A stretch of 32,540 bases of DNA from Streptococcus saliviloxodontae (GCF_016908655.1 NZ_JAFBEI010000029.1:1-32540), one strand, 5' to 3'; numbered from the stretch's first letter, positions 16,122 to 24,523 are shown. The notes: generated by a model from the letters alone, not told the origin. Translations and numbers: made by a program.

Positions 16122-17774
16122 TTAGTCGATTTTCATACGATTGATTTTCTCTTCTGTAGGTGTTACACGAAGTGTTTTTTGACCTGTGTAGGTTACAAAG
16201 CCAGGTTTAGCTCCGCTGGGTTTGTTGAGTTTTTTGGCTTCGATCATGTCCACTTGAACCAGGTTTGACAAGCGAGCTTTAGAGTAGTAGGCAGCCAGCT
16301 CAGCAGCATCCGTCTTGACCTCATCGCTAGGATTGAGATTATCCTTGATCAAAACATGACTGCCGGGAATATCTTTGGCGTGGAACCAAAGCTCACCTTT
16401 TTTAGCCATTTTAAAGGTCAATTCTTCATTTTGTAAGTTATTGCGCCCTACCATAATTATGGTCACACCATCAGAAGCAAGGTACTGTTCAGGTTTTTTA
16501 CGCTTTTGACGTTTATCAGTAGAACGACGTTTCATAAAACCAGCCTGAACCAGTTCCTCACGAATCTCTCCGATTTCATCTCGATTGGCTTGAGTAAGGT
16601 TGTAATCCACGCTTTCAAAGTAATCGATGGTTTGCTTGGTTTCTTCAATCAGACCAGTCAAGTGCTTAACGGCTTCCTTGAGTTTTTGGTATTTTTTGAA
16701 ATAGCGTTGCGCATTTTGATTGGGTGTAAGTGCGACATTGAGTGCAATAGCAATCTTTTCTCCAGTGTAGTAGTTATCAAGAGTGACACTATCTTTATTG
16801 TTTGGAACCATGCTCAGATAGGTGGTTAGTAGTTCACCTTTTTGACGGAGATCTTCAGCATTGTCAGTTGCAGCTAACTCAGCTTCTTGTTTGACAAGTT
16901 TTTTCCGATTCTTTTCTAATTCGTTTTGAACACGGTGGATAAGATCAGCCGCTTGTTGTGCAATACGGTCACGTTCAGCTTTTTCTTGATAGAAATAGTC
17001 CATGAGTTCTGATAAGCTGTCAAACTGCTCAAGGCTATCGCTAAAAGTAACAGCTGAAAAACTATTTTGAGTGATGTTTGGTTGCAATGGTCTTTGGAAG
17101 AAGTTACGGAAGTTTTTGAGTTTATCTGTTTCTAGTAGCAAAGACAATTCTTGAGCGGTATCACGACCTAAACCTTGAAAGAGTTTCTGAAGGTTACGGG
17201 CTTGTAGATCTTCTGTCTGCAAAATTTCAAAGAGCTTTTCATCAGCGATATCAAATGGATTTTTGGCATCAGTCTTTGGTGGTGCGATATAGGTTGATCC
17301 AGGTAGAATAGTACGGTATGAGTTTTGAGAGAAGCCGACGTGCTTGATGGATTCGATAATCTTGGATTCATTTTTATCAATAAGAATGATATTAGAATGT
17401 TTACCCATGATTTCAACGACTAAAGTAACCTTAATATCGTCTCCGATTTCATTTTTATTAGAAACCGTAAATTCGAGAATGCGATCATTTTCCACTTGAT
17501 GGATGTCTTCAATGACAGCACCTTGAAGGTATTTTCGCATAATCATCGTATAGGTGTTAGGGTTTTGTGGGTTTTGAAAGTCAGCACTAGTTGTTTGAAC
17601 ACGACCGAATACAGGGTGGGCCGACAAGAGTAATTTGTAATTTTGGCGATTGTTACGGATAGTCAGGACTAATTCACGTTCAAAGGGTTGATTGACCTTT
17701 TGGATACGTCCGAAAAGTACCTGTTCACGTAATTCTTGAGTCAAATGGTGTAGAAAAAAACCGTCGAATGACAT
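16122..17774 (-). CDS. rqcH: RqcH/NFACT family protein (fibronectin-binding PavA/FbpA)
   Basis: Known in streptococci as the fibronectin-binding protein PavA/FbpA and in Bacillus as RqcH, the ribosome quality-control factor that adds alanine tails to stalled chains on 50S subunits. The 550-residue length matches. The NFACT-N domain covers about 1-200 (MSFDGFFLHHLTQEL, FGRVQTT), a helix-hairpin-helix and coiled-coil part about 200-430, and the C-terminal NFACT-R (DUF814) domain contains GRNNLQNEELTF and LWFHAKDIPGSHVLI. There is no signal peptide or LPXTG, so the surface role would need non-classical export. A strong AAAGGAGG precedes the minus-strand ATG. It is transcribed alone. Confidence 0.94.
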   Translation of the reverse strand: MSFDGFFLHHLTQELREQVLFGRIQKVNQPFERELVLTIRNNRQNYKLLLSAHPVFGRVQTTSADFQNPQNPNTYTMIMRKYLQGAVIEDIHQVENDRILEFTVSNKNEIGDDIKVTLVVEIMGKHSNIILIDKNESKIIESIKHVGFSQNSYRTILPGSTYIAPPKTDAKNPFDIADEKLFEILQTEDLQARNLQKLFQGLGRDTAQELSLLLETDKLKNFRNFFQRPLQPNITQNSFSAVTFSDSLEQFDSLSELMDYFYQEKAERDRIAQQAADLIHRVQNELEKNRKKLVKQEAELAATDNAEDLRQKGELLTTYLSMVPNNKDSVTLDNYYTGEKIAIALNVALTPNQNAQRYFKKYQKLKEAVKHLTGLIEETKQTIDYFESVDYNLTQANRDEIGEIREELVQAGFMKRRSTDKRQKRKKPEQYLASDGVTIIMVGRNNLQNEELTFKMAKKGELWFHAKDIPGSHVLIKDNLNPSDEVKTDAAELAAYYSKARLSNLVQVDMIEAKKLNKPSGAKPGFVTYTGQKTLRVTPTEEKINRMKID

Positions 17775-17801
17775 GACTTCCTCCTTTAGATTTTTCCTCT
17801 C

Positions 17802-17807
17802 ATTATA
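17802..17807 (-). promoter_or_regulatory. -10 element of rqcH
   Basis: Minus-strand TATAAT (plus 17802-17807), preceded by GTGG, 27 bases before the rqcH ATG. The -35 is not clear. Confidence 0.55.
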
Positions 17808-17903
17808 CCACAGTTTTTCAGAAAAAACGTAGTTAGCTTCTCTCAGAAGAGAGGCTTCTATTGGACTTAGAAAAAGTCAGAGATTAGAGAATGAAACAAA
17901 CGC

Positions 17904-17931
17904 TTGCAATTTTTAGAAAATACTGTATAAT
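17904..17931 (+). promoter_or_regulatory. trpXYZ promoter
   Basis: TTGCAA (17904-17909), 16 bases, TATAAT (17926-17931), giving a start near 17938, about 23 bases before the leader-peptide ATG. TTGCAAGCGTTTGT on the minus strand (17896-17909) is a partial match to a CcpA cre site overlapping the -35. Confidence 0.75.
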
Positions 17932-17960
17932 ATAATCAACTAACAGAAAGGAAGACTGAT

Positions 17961-18005
17961 ATGAACACACGACAACTCATGACATCATGGCGAGACTGGC
18001 GATAG
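17961..18005 (+). CDS. Trp-rich leader peptide of trpXYZ (14 aa)
   Basis: A 14-codon frame starts at ATG 17961 behind AGAAAGGAAG at ideal spacing and reads MNTRQLMTSWRDWR before TAG. Two of its last five residues are Trp (codons 17988-17990 and 17997-17999), far above the usual frequency. It lies 156 bases before trpX, downstream of the promoter and upstream of an intrinsic terminator, the arrangement of amino-acid biosynthetic leader peptides. Its last codons overlap a segment that can pair with the antiterminator. The product itself is expected to have no function beyond sensing charged tRNA-Trp. Confidence 0.8.
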   Translation: MNTRQLMTSWRDWR

Positions 18006-18131
18006 ATAGGTTGTATTTGTGTACTGTCATAGATACGACTTTTGTCATACAACAAAATCAAGTATCTATGCGCAGTTGGAGTTGGTCATAAAGAAGTTGC
18101 GCCTAGTTTAAAGACTAAGCGCTTTTTGTTT
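17999..18131 (+). promoter_or_regulatory. Transcription attenuator of trpXYZ
   Basis: Segment 1, GCGATAGATA (17999-18008, end of the leader peptide), can pair with segment 2, TATCTAT/CGC (18063-18073, one bulged G). Segment 2 can instead use GCGCAGTT (18070-18077) to pair with segment 3, AGTTGCGC (18095-18102): the antiterminator. Segment 3 GCGC is also the 5' arm of the terminator, GCGC-C-TAGT (18099-18107) with ACTA-A-GCGC (18114-18122) followed by TTTTTGTTT. Extra stems are CATAGATAC (18028-18036) with GTATCTATG (18062-18070), and GTTGTAT (18010-18016) with ATACAAC (18047-18053). A ribosome stalled at the Trp codons would cover segment 1 and favour antitermination. Confidence 0.72.
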
Positions 18132-18161
18132 GCCATTCCATCAGAAAAAGAGAGGAGTCTT

Positions 18162-19163
18162 ATGAAAAATAAACGTTTAATAGGGACCTTGGTCCTTTTA
18201 GCTCTGTTGACCGTCGGTTCTATTGCTTATGATAGTTTTGGCTTGGGAGGATCTTCGCAAGGAAAAACCGTTAAGGTGGGGATTTTGCAGTTTGTAACCC
18301 ACGATGCCCTAGATGAAATCGAAAGAGGGATTGAGGATGGTCTGAAAGAAGCAGGTTATACTGGAGATAAGATTCAGTTGACTGTTTTGAATGCGGAAGC
18401 TGATCAATCTAAAATTCAGACCATGAGTAAACAATTGGTTAACGCCAAGAATGACGTGGTTATCGGGATTGCAACACCAGCAGCTCAAGGTTTAGCATCA
18501 GCGACTAGCGATATTCCTGTGGTGATGGGAGCTATCTCTGACCCAGTGGGAGCCAAATTAGTCAAAAATTTGAAGAAACCAGAGAAAAACGTGACGGGTG
18601 TATCTAACCAGGTGCCAATCAAACAGTCTGTTGAGCTCATTCGTGACATTACGCCAAACGTTAAGACGATTGGAGTCCTCTATGCTAGTAGCGAAGACAA
18701 CTCAGTATCACAGGTTGCGGAGTTCAAAAAATACGCTAGCCAAGAAGGCTTCACAGTAGTTGAGTACGCAGTGCCATCAACCAATGAAATCACGACAACG
18801 ATGAGTGTCATGGTTGGTAAGGTAGACGCCATTTGGACACCTCAAGATAATACGATTGCAAGTGCTTTTACAACAGTTGTATCAGCGGCTAATGAAGCTA
18901 AGATTCCTGTTTATACTAGTGTTGATACCATGGTTGAACAAGGTGGACTAGCTTCTGTTGCCCAAAGTCAATACGGTTTAGGAACAGAGACGGCTAAGAT
19001 TGCTGTGGAACTGCTTAAAGGAAAGAAAGTAGCGGATGTTCCTGTCAAAGTTATTGATGACGGTACCCCAACTGTTAACTTGAAAGCAGCTAAGACACTG
19101 GGAATTACGATTCCAAAGAGTGTTTTAAAAACAGCGACAGTAGCTGTTAAGGCTGATAAATAG
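18162..19163 (+). CDS. trpX: ABC transporter substrate-binding protein (TrpX, tryptophan uptake)
   Basis: Extracytoplasmic binding protein of the TrpX/COG2984 family, predicted to bring tryptophan (or related aromatic compounds) to the TrpYZ importer. The open frame extends to 18042 through the attenuator, but ATG 18162 has AGAGGAG and gives MKNKRLIGTLVLLALL, a signal/anchor sequence; the product is 333 residues. The mature part begins KTVKVGILQFVTHDALDEI and shows the family patterns VVIGIATPAAQGL, PVVMGAISDPVGAKLV and GVSNQVPI. No lipobox Cys follows the hydrophobic segment, so it is probably held by an uncleaved N-terminal anchor. The Trp-codon leader upstream strongly supports tryptophan as ligand. 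Confidence 0.9.
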   Translation: MKNKRLIGTLVLLALLTVGSIAYDSFGLGGSSQGKTVKVGILQFVTHDALDEIERGIEDGLKEAGYTGDKIQLTVLNAEADQSKIQTMSKQLVNAKNDVVIGIATPAAQGLASATSDIPVVMGAISDPVGAKLVKNLKKPEKNVTGVSNQVPIKQSVELIRDITPNVKTIGVLYASSEDNSVSQVAEFKKYASQEGFTVVEYAVPSTNEITTTMSVMVGKVDAIWTPQDNTIASAFTTVVSAANEAKIPVYTSVDTMVEQGGLASVAQSQYGLGTETAKIAVELLKGKKVADVPVKVIDDGTPTVNLKAAKTLGITIPKSVLKTATVAVKADK

Positions 19164-19179
19164 AAAAGAGGCGTTTAGG

Positions 19180-20049
19180 ATGATTATTTCTTCAATGTCT
19201 CAAGGATTACTTTATGGTATCCTTGGACTCGGTATTTACTTGACCTTCCGTATCTTGGATTTTCCAGATCTGACAGCTGAAGGTTCATTTCCACTAGGTG
19301 GTGCGGTAGCGGTGACCCTCCTCAATCTTGGCTGGGACCCGATTTCTTCCACGATTGTGGCTGTTTTGGCAGGCTGTTTAGCAGGATTGCTGACAGGACT
19401 ACTCTACACTAAGGGAAAAATCCCAACTATCTTGGCTGGTATCTTGGTGATGACTTCTCTTAACTCCATTATGCTGATGATTATGGGGCGTGCCAATCTT
19501 GGTCTTTTGGATATTAAGTCAATCCAAGATTTGCTACCATTTAGCGATAAATACAATCTGCTGATTGTTGGTTTGATTGCAGTGGCGCTTGTTACCGCTG
19601 CCTTGATTGCCTTTTTAAATACTCGTCTTGGCCAGGCTTACATTGCGACAGGTGATAACCGTGATATGGCTCGTAGTTTTGGTATCAGTACCGATCGCAT
19701 GGAGGTGATGGGACTAATCTTATCAAATGGTTTGATTGCCTTATCTGGGGCTTTGATTAGCCAACAAGATGGCTATGCTGATGTCTCTAAAGGGATTGGT
19801 GTCATTGTCATTGGCTTAGCAAGCATCATTATCGGAGAGGTGGTCTATGCGACTAATTTGACTTTGTTAGAACGTTTGATTGCCATCGTGGTGGGTTCAA
19901 TCTTCTACCAATTTTTAATCACGGCAGTAATCGCTCTTGGATTCAATACAAACTACCTCAAATTGTTTAGCGCACTTGTCCTTGCAATCTGTTTGATGAC
20001 ACCTGTTTTGCGTGAGAAAATAATCAAAGGAGCTAAGGTGACACGATGA
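19180..20049 (+). CDS. trpY: ABC transporter permease TrpY
   Basis: Membrane subunit of the same importer, 289 residues with about eight to nine hydrophobic segments. It belongs to the branched-chain-type permease superfamily: GLGIYLTFRILDFPDLTAEGSFPLGG near the N-terminus is characteristic of the COG4120 group, as is the ATGDNRDMARSFGIS coupling region around 152-170 that contacts the ATPase. The start ATG 19180 follows GAGGCG, 16 bases after trpX. The stop codon overlaps the trpZ start (ATGA), so the ATPase is translationally coupled. Confidence 0.93.
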   Translation: MIISSMSQGLLYGILGLGIYLTFRILDFPDLTAEGSFPLGGAVAVTLLNLGWDPISSTIVAVLAGCLAGLLTGLLYTKGKIPTILAGILVMTSLNSIMLMIMGRANLGLLDIKSIQDLLPFSDKYNLLIVGLIAVALVTAALIAFLNTRLGQAYIATGDNRDMARSFGISTDRMEVMGLILSNGLIALSGALISQQDGYADVSKGIGVIVIGLASIIIGEVVYATNLTLLERLIAIVVGSIFYQFLITAVIALGFNTNYLKLFSALVLAICLMTPVLREKIIKGAKVTR

Positions 20050-20804
20050 AAAAAATTGTTGAATTAAAAGAAGCAACGGTTCAAGTCAATAACGGCTTCA
20101 ATGAAAGCAAGACAATCTTGGACCACGTTAATTTGGATATCTATGAAGGTGACTTCTTAACTATTCTTGGTGGAAATGGTGCAGGGAAGTCAACCCTCTT
20201 CAATGTTATAGCGGGAACCTTGATGTTAACGAGCGGAAAGATTTTCGTCGCAGGCGTAGATGTTACCCATGTTCCCGCGGAGAAACGCGCTAAATACTTG
20301 GCTCGTGTCTTCCAAGATCCTAAAATGGGAACAGCGCCTCGTATGACAGTTGCTGAAAATCTCTTGATTGCTAAGTATCGTGGTGAAAAACGAGGTTTTG
20401 TATCTCGTCGTATCCACCTCCATAAGGATGAGTTCCAAACCTTAATCAATAAAATTGGAAATGGTATTGAAAATCATCTAGATACGCCGACAGGTCTCTT
20501 GTCAGGTGGACAGCGTCAGGCACTCAGCCTTTTGATGTCAACTATCAAGCGTCCAGAGTTACTTCTTTTGGATGAACACACAGCAGCCCTTGATCCTAAG
20601 ACAAGTGTCGCTCTAATGGAGTTGACAAATCAGTTTGTATCTGATGATCATTTGACAGCGCTAATGATCACCCATCACATGGAAGACGCCCTCAAGTATG
20701 GTAACCGTCTTCTTGTCATGAAAGATGGTCGTGTGATCCAAGACTTAGCAGCAAAAGAAAAAGCAGAAATGACAATCGCGGATTACTACTCTATTTTCGA
20801 GTAG
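20046..20804 (+). CDS. trpZ: ABC transporter ATP-binding protein TrpZ
   Basis: Cytoplasmic ATPase of the predicted tryptophan importer (COG1101 type), 252 residues. The Walker A motif GGNGAGKST is at about 42-50, the ABC signature LLSGGQRQALSLLM near 151-164, the Walker B segment LLLLDEHTAALDP near 173-185, and the switch His in THH near 208-210. The D-loop/Walker B sequence DEHTAALDP, with H in place of P, is typical of this subfamily. It is the last gene of the operon and is followed by a strong terminator. Confidence 0.94.
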   Translation: MKKIVELKEATVQVNNGFNESKTILDHVNLDIYEGDFLTILGGNGAGKSTLFNVIAGTLMLTSGKIFVAGVDVTHVPAEKRAKYLARVFQDPKMGTAPRMTVAENLLIAKYRGEKRGFVSRRIHLHKDEFQTLINKIGNGIENHLDTPTGLLSGGQRQALSLLMSTIKRPELLLLDEHTAALDPKTSVALMELTNQFVSDDHLTALMITHHMEDALKYGNRLLVMKDGRVIQDLAAKEKAEMTIADYYSIFE

Positions 20805-20833
20805 ACTAATTTTAACGGTAACTGAAAATCACG

Positions 20834-20867
20834 AAAAAGGTTAGAACGTCTGTTCTAGTCTTTTTTT
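20834..20867 (+). terminator. Terminator of trpXYZ
   Basis: AAAAAG-GT-TAGAAC, loop GTCT, GTTCTA-GT-CTTTTT: two helical blocks separated by a GT/GT internal loop, followed by more T. Confidence 0.9.
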
Positions 20868-20966
20868 GTAATTGCTATTTCCTTATAGGACTGTTTGTTC
20901 TTACCAGTTACCCACGTGCTTTATTCTTAAACCTAGTGGACTTTAGAAATTTGTAGAAAAATGTGG

Positions 20967-21083
20967 TATAATGAGATTGCTGTAATTCGACTTGCTAACG
21001 TGCAAGGACCGTGAGTAATCAAAAAGTAGAGATAGCCTAAGATGCTCTGCTATTTATCAAAAAAATCAAAGGAGATTATCGTC
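20967..21083 (+). promoter_or_regulatory. rnjB promoter and 5' leader
   Basis: TATAAT at 20967-20972 is the likely -10; the -35 is weak. The leader of about 105 bases contains a CTTGC/GCAAG hairpin (20991-21006) and a loose ATAGC/GCTAT pairing near 21033-21052, then AAAGGAG before the ATG. No known cis-element was recognised. Confidence 0.45.
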
Positions 21084-22745
21084 ATGAGCGATATTAAAAT
21101 CATAGCCCTTGGTGGTGTCCGTGAAAACGGTAAAAACCTTTATCTGGCAGAAGTCAATGATTCGATTTTTGTTTTGGATGCTGGTTTGAAATATCCTGAA
21201 AATGAACAACTCGGTGTTGATGTTGTCATTCCAAACCTAGACTACCTCATTGAAAATAAAGATCGTGTGCAAGGGATTTTCTTGACACACGGGCACGCCG
21301 ATGCCATCGGAGCCTTGCCTTATCTTATCCAGCAAGTGAAGGTTCCTGTTTTTGGTTCTCAGTTAACGATTGAGTTGGCCAAATTATTTGTTAAAAATAA
21401 CGGTAATATCAAAAAGTACAACAATTTCCATGTTGTTGATGCTGAGACAGAGATTGAGTTTGGTGATGCGGTCATTTCATTCTTTAAAACAACCCACTCT
21501 ATTCCAGAGAGTCTTGGGATTGTTGTTGGAACAGATGAAGGAAACATTGTTTACACAGGTGACTTTAAGTTTGACCAAGCTGCTCGCCCTTACTACCAAA
21601 CAGACCTTGCCCGCCTGACAGAGATTGGACGCGAAGGCGTTTTGGCCTTGCTGTCTGATTCTGCCAATGCTACAAGTACCATTCAGACTGCTAGTGAGTC
21701 AGAAGTTGGTCTCGAGATTGATAACGTCATCGCTGACGCAGAAGGACGTGTTGTCGTTGCGGCTGTCGCTTCCAACTTGGTCCGTATCCAACAGGTGTTT
21801 GACGCTGCTGCAAAATATGGCCGTCGTGTTGTTTTGACTGGATTTGATGTTGAAAATATTGTCCGTACAGCCATTCGTCTTAAAAAGCTGTCACTTGATA
21901 GCGATAAAATCATTATTAAGCCGAAAGAAATGGCCAAATATGAAGACCATGAACTTCTTGTGCTTGAAACAGGTCGTATGGGAGAGCCTATCAATGGACT
22001 TCAAAAAATGGCGATTGGACGTCACCGTTATGTCCAAATTAAAGATGGTGATTTGGTATTCATCGTAACAACTCCAAGCATCGCTAAAGAAGCAGTGGTG
22101 GCGCGTGTTGAAAACTTGATTTACAAAGCAGGTGGCTCAGTAAAACTTATTACACAGAATCTTCGTGTGTCAGGTCATGCAAATGGGCGCGACCTACAAT
22201 TGATGATCAATCTTCTTCAACCCAAGTACTTGTTCCCTATTCAAGGGGAGTACCGCGATCTTCAAGCGCATGCCGAATTGGCAGAAGAGCTAGGTAAGTT
22301 CCCAGAAGATATCTACATTGTCAAACGTGGTGACATCATGCACTTATCCGACCAAGGATTCTTACATGAAGGAGCAGTGTCAGCTGGTGATGTGATGATT
22401 GATGGTAATGCTATTGGAGATGTCGGAAATATTGTTCTGCGTGACCGCAAGGTCTTGTCAGAGGATGGTATTTTCATTGTTGCGATTACAGTCAACAAGA
22501 AGGAAAAGAAAATTATCTCTAAGGCTAAAGTGAACACACGTGGCTTTGTTTATGTGAAGAAGAGTAGAGATATTTTACGCGAGTCAGCTGACCTGGTTAA
22601 CACAACAGTCGAAAACTACTTGGCTCAAGATACCTTTGATTGGGGAGAGCTAAAAGGTGCTGTGCGTGATGAAGTCAGCAAGTTCCTATTCGAACAAACA
22701 AAACGACGCCCAGCTATTTTGCCAGTTGTTATGGAAGTTCGTTAA
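21084..22745 (+). CDS. rnjB: Ribonuclease J2
   Basis: Metallo-beta-lactamase/beta-CASP ribonuclease subunit that works with RNase J1 in mRNA turnover and 5' processing. ATG 21084 (553 residues) has AAAGGAGA; the in-frame ATG at 21042 has no Shine-Dalgarno. The metal motif reads HGHADAIG (69-76): the final His of HxHxDH is Ala, as in J2-type subunits with reduced activity, whereas J1 enzymes keep HGHEDHIG. Other landmarks are TGDFKFDQ, LLSDSANA and the beta-CASP/C-terminal block RVSGHANGRDLQLMI near 370-385. The C-terminal domain ends FEQTKRRPAILPVVMEVR. It is monocistronic or read through into the next gene, 35 bases downstream. Confidence 0.92.
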   Translation: MSDIKIIALGGVRENGKNLYLAEVNDSIFVLDAGLKYPENEQLGVDVVIPNLDYLIENKDRVQGIFLTHGHADAIGALPYLIQQVKVPVFGSQLTIELAKLFVKNNGNIKKYNNFHVVDAETEIEFGDAVISFFKTTHSIPESLGIVVGTDEGNIVYTGDFKFDQAARPYYQTDLARLTEIGREGVLALLSDSANATSTIQTASESEVGLEIDNVIADAEGRVVVAAVASNLVRIQQVFDAAAKYGRRVVLTGFDVENIVRTAIRLKKLSLDSDKIIIKPKEMAKYEDHELLVLETGRMGEPINGLQKMAIGRHRYVQIKDGDLVFIVTTPSIAKEAVVARVENLIYKAGGSVKLITQNLRVSGHANGRDLQLMINLLQPKYLFPIQGEYRDLQAHAELAEELGKFPEDIYIVKRGDIMHLSDQGFLHEGAVSAGDVMIDGNAIGDVGNIVLRDRKVLSEDGIFIVAITVNKKEKKIISKAKVNTRGFVYVKKSRDILRESADLVNTTVENYLAQDTFDWGELKGAVRDEVSKFLFEQTKRRPAILPVVMEVR

Positions 22746-22780
22746 GAATGACTGCTAACTGAGTTTTAGGGATAAAGAGT

Positions 22781-23623
22781 ATGAAAAGGAAGAACATTGT
22801 TATCGGCAGTTTAGTATTATTGGTCGTTGTTGTATGCTATCTTGGCTTTGCTTTTTGGAATAGGAGTGAGCAAAATGATAGTAATAGCAATGTCCCTAGT
22901 ACCAGCACATCGTTAAATAGGAGTAGTTCTCAAGCAACTGTTAGTTCTAGTTCTGTTAATAGTAGCTCTTCTTCAAGTGTTGCGACTGATGCTAGTAGAG
23001 TTAGTGGAGAAAGCAATAATAGTCAAGTAGAAAGAGATAAGACCTATAGCGTGATTGCTGACGTGGTCTATTTGCGAGTATCTGCTAGTCTATCTGCTTC
23101 GATAGTTACGCAAGTCACGGCAGGAACTACTTTAAAGGTCTTAGAAACGGTTCAAGGAGATAGCTATAACGGTAGTAAAACTTGGGGTCGTGTGTCTTAT
23201 AATGGTGTGACTGCTTATGTATGGCTTGGAGCATTGCAAGAGATAACAGAGAGTGCTACCGAAAGTTCTTCTTCGTCTAGCATACAAGATATTGATATAG
23301 ATGCTATCTTGCAAGGCAACTACTCTAGCTTAGCTGGTACGTGGAGGAACGGCAGTGGACAGACAATGGTTATCTCTAGCGATGGTACGGTTCACAGTAA
23401 TGGTTCACAATTAGATGAACATTTAAGTGGTGGTTCTACCAATAGTTATACAGGGATGCCTTATGTTGGTATTACTAATGGCTATACAGGAGCTATGATT
23501 GTCTTATTTGCTATTGGAGACCAAAACCCTGTAGGCGATAACACCGACACCTCACGGCCTCGTTTGGCAGGTACACAGAATTCTCAGAGTTTTACATATG
23601 AAATGTATTATTACCGTGAATAG
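22781..23623 (+). CDS. Membrane-anchored SH3b-domain surface protein (DUF6287-like C-terminus)
   Basis: Envelope protein of 280 residues: an N-terminal transmembrane anchor (about 6-26), a Ser-rich linker (about 32-82), a bacterial SH3-like domain (about 88-154, with VYLRVSASLSASIVTQV and TWGRVSYNGVTAYVWLGAL), a second Ser-rich linker (155-168), and a C-terminal domain starting SSLAGTWRNGSGQ that resembles DUF6287. SH3b domains usually bind cell-wall peptides, so the protein probably sits outside the membrane in contact with the wall. ATG 22781 follows a weak AAAGAG. There is no catalytic domain. A terminator follows at 23682. Confidence 0.75.
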   Translation: MKRKNIVIGSLVLLVVVVCYLGFAFWNRSEQNDSNSNVPSTSTSLNRSSSQATVSSSSVNSSSSSSVATDASRVSGESNNSQVERDKTYSVIADVVYLRVSASLSASIVTQVTAGTTLKVLETVQGDSYNGSKTWGRVSYNGVTAYVWLGALQEITESATESSSSSSIQDIDIDAILQGNYSSLAGTWRNGSGQTMVISSDGTVHSNGSQLDEHLSGGSTNSYTGMPYVGITNGYTGAMIVLFAIGDQNPVGDNTDTSRPRLAGTQNSQSFTYEMYYYRE

Positions 23624-23681
23624 CTTACTAGACATTTGGTTTGAATTCTAAAATAATCGTTACTACAATAGACAACAATTT

Positions 23682-23704
23682 GGCAGGTTTTCCTGCCTTT
23701 TTTA
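23682..23704 (+). terminator. Terminator after the SH3b gene
   Basis: GGCAGG, loop TTTT, CCTGCC, then seven T: a compact intrinsic terminator, 18 bases before the estA start. Confidence 0.9.
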
Positions 23705-23722
23705 TAAGAAAAGGAGAATGTA

Positions 23723-24505
23723 ATGGCTTTATTTCACATTGAGTATAGTTCAGAGGTTCTAGGTCAGTATCGCCAAGTGGTGGTACTCTATCCTGATTAT
23801 GATCAGGTCAGTCCAGAAGAGAGAGATGATACAGATATTCCGGTACTCTATCTCCTTCATGGTATGGGAGGCAACCAGAACTCTTGGACCTCTCGGACAA
23901 ATCTAGAGCGTTTGGTGCGTAAAACGAATCTGATTATTATCATGCCAAACTCAGACAATGCCTGGTATACGGATACACAGTACGGTGCACCTTATTACAC
24001 GGCTATCTGTCAAGAGCTTCCAAAGGTTATGAAACGCTTCTTTCCTAATATGACAACCAAGCGTGAAAAGACCTTTATTGCGGGCCTATCTATGGGAGGC
24101 TACGGTGCTTTTAAGTTAGCCATGCTTAGCAATCAGTTTGCCTTTGCAGGCTCTTTTTCAGGAGCCCTCTCAATGGACACTTCTCTAAGAACCAATACTG
24201 ACAATGATATTAAGTACTGGGCGGGATTGTTTGGAAGCGATGAGGCATTTGATGGTAGTGAAAATAATTTGGTTAATGCTGCTAAAAAAGCTGATGGTAA
24301 AACGCAATGGTATGCTTGGTGTGGTTATGAGGACTTTCTCTACCCAGCAAATGAAAAAGCGATAGCTTCATTTAGAGAGCTAGGTCTCGACATTGATTAT
24401 CGTAATGACCACGGGACTCATGATTGGTATTATTGGGAACGTCAAGTGGAAGTTTTTCTGGAAATGTTACCGATTAATTATGTTAAAGAAGAACGTTTAT
24501 CTTAG
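23723..24505 (+). CDS. estA: Tributyrin esterase EstA
   Basis: Serine esterase of the EstA/esterase-D-like family, acting on short-chain acyl esters; streptococcal and lactococcal homologues hydrolyse tributyrin and acetylated sugars and contribute to flavour esters in dairy strains. The 260-residue length fits. The oxyanion motif HGMGG is at 46-50, the nucleophile elbow GLSMGG at 121-126 (S123), and the likely Asp and His are D204 (GYEDFLYP) and H233 (GTHDWYYW). There is no signal peptide, so it is cytoplasmic by default, although a surface location has been proposed for pneumococcal EstA. AAAAGGAGAATG precedes the start. Confidence 0.92.
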   Translation: MALFHIEYSSEVLGQYRQVVVLYPDYDQVSPEERDDTDIPVLYLLHGMGGNQNSWTSRTNLERLVRKTNLIIIMPNSDNAWYTDTQYGAPYYTAICQELPKVMKRFFPNMTTKREKTFIAGLSMGGYGAFKLAMLSNQFAFAGSFSGALSMDTSLRTNTDNDIKYWAGLFGSDEAFDGSENNLVNAAKKADGKTQWYAWCGYEDFLYPANEKAIASFRELGLDIDYRNDHGTHDWYYWERQVEVFLEMLPINYVKEERLS

Positions 24506-24523
24506 GAAGATTGATTATTTGTG

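Noticed and set aside
16506..16829. 107-codon plus-strand open frame opposite rqcH
   Set aside because: It is antisense to a well-conserved gene, has no Shine-Dalgarno and a composition expected of a complementary-strand shadow.
17961..18131. T-box riboswitch before trpX
   Set aside because: No T-box (TGGNACCGCG-like) sequence or long specifier stem was found; the translated Trp leader explains the region better.
18042..18161. N-terminal extension of TrpX to 18042
   Set aside because: It would translate through the attenuator stems and precede the signal sequence; ATG 18162 has the proper Shine-Dalgarno.
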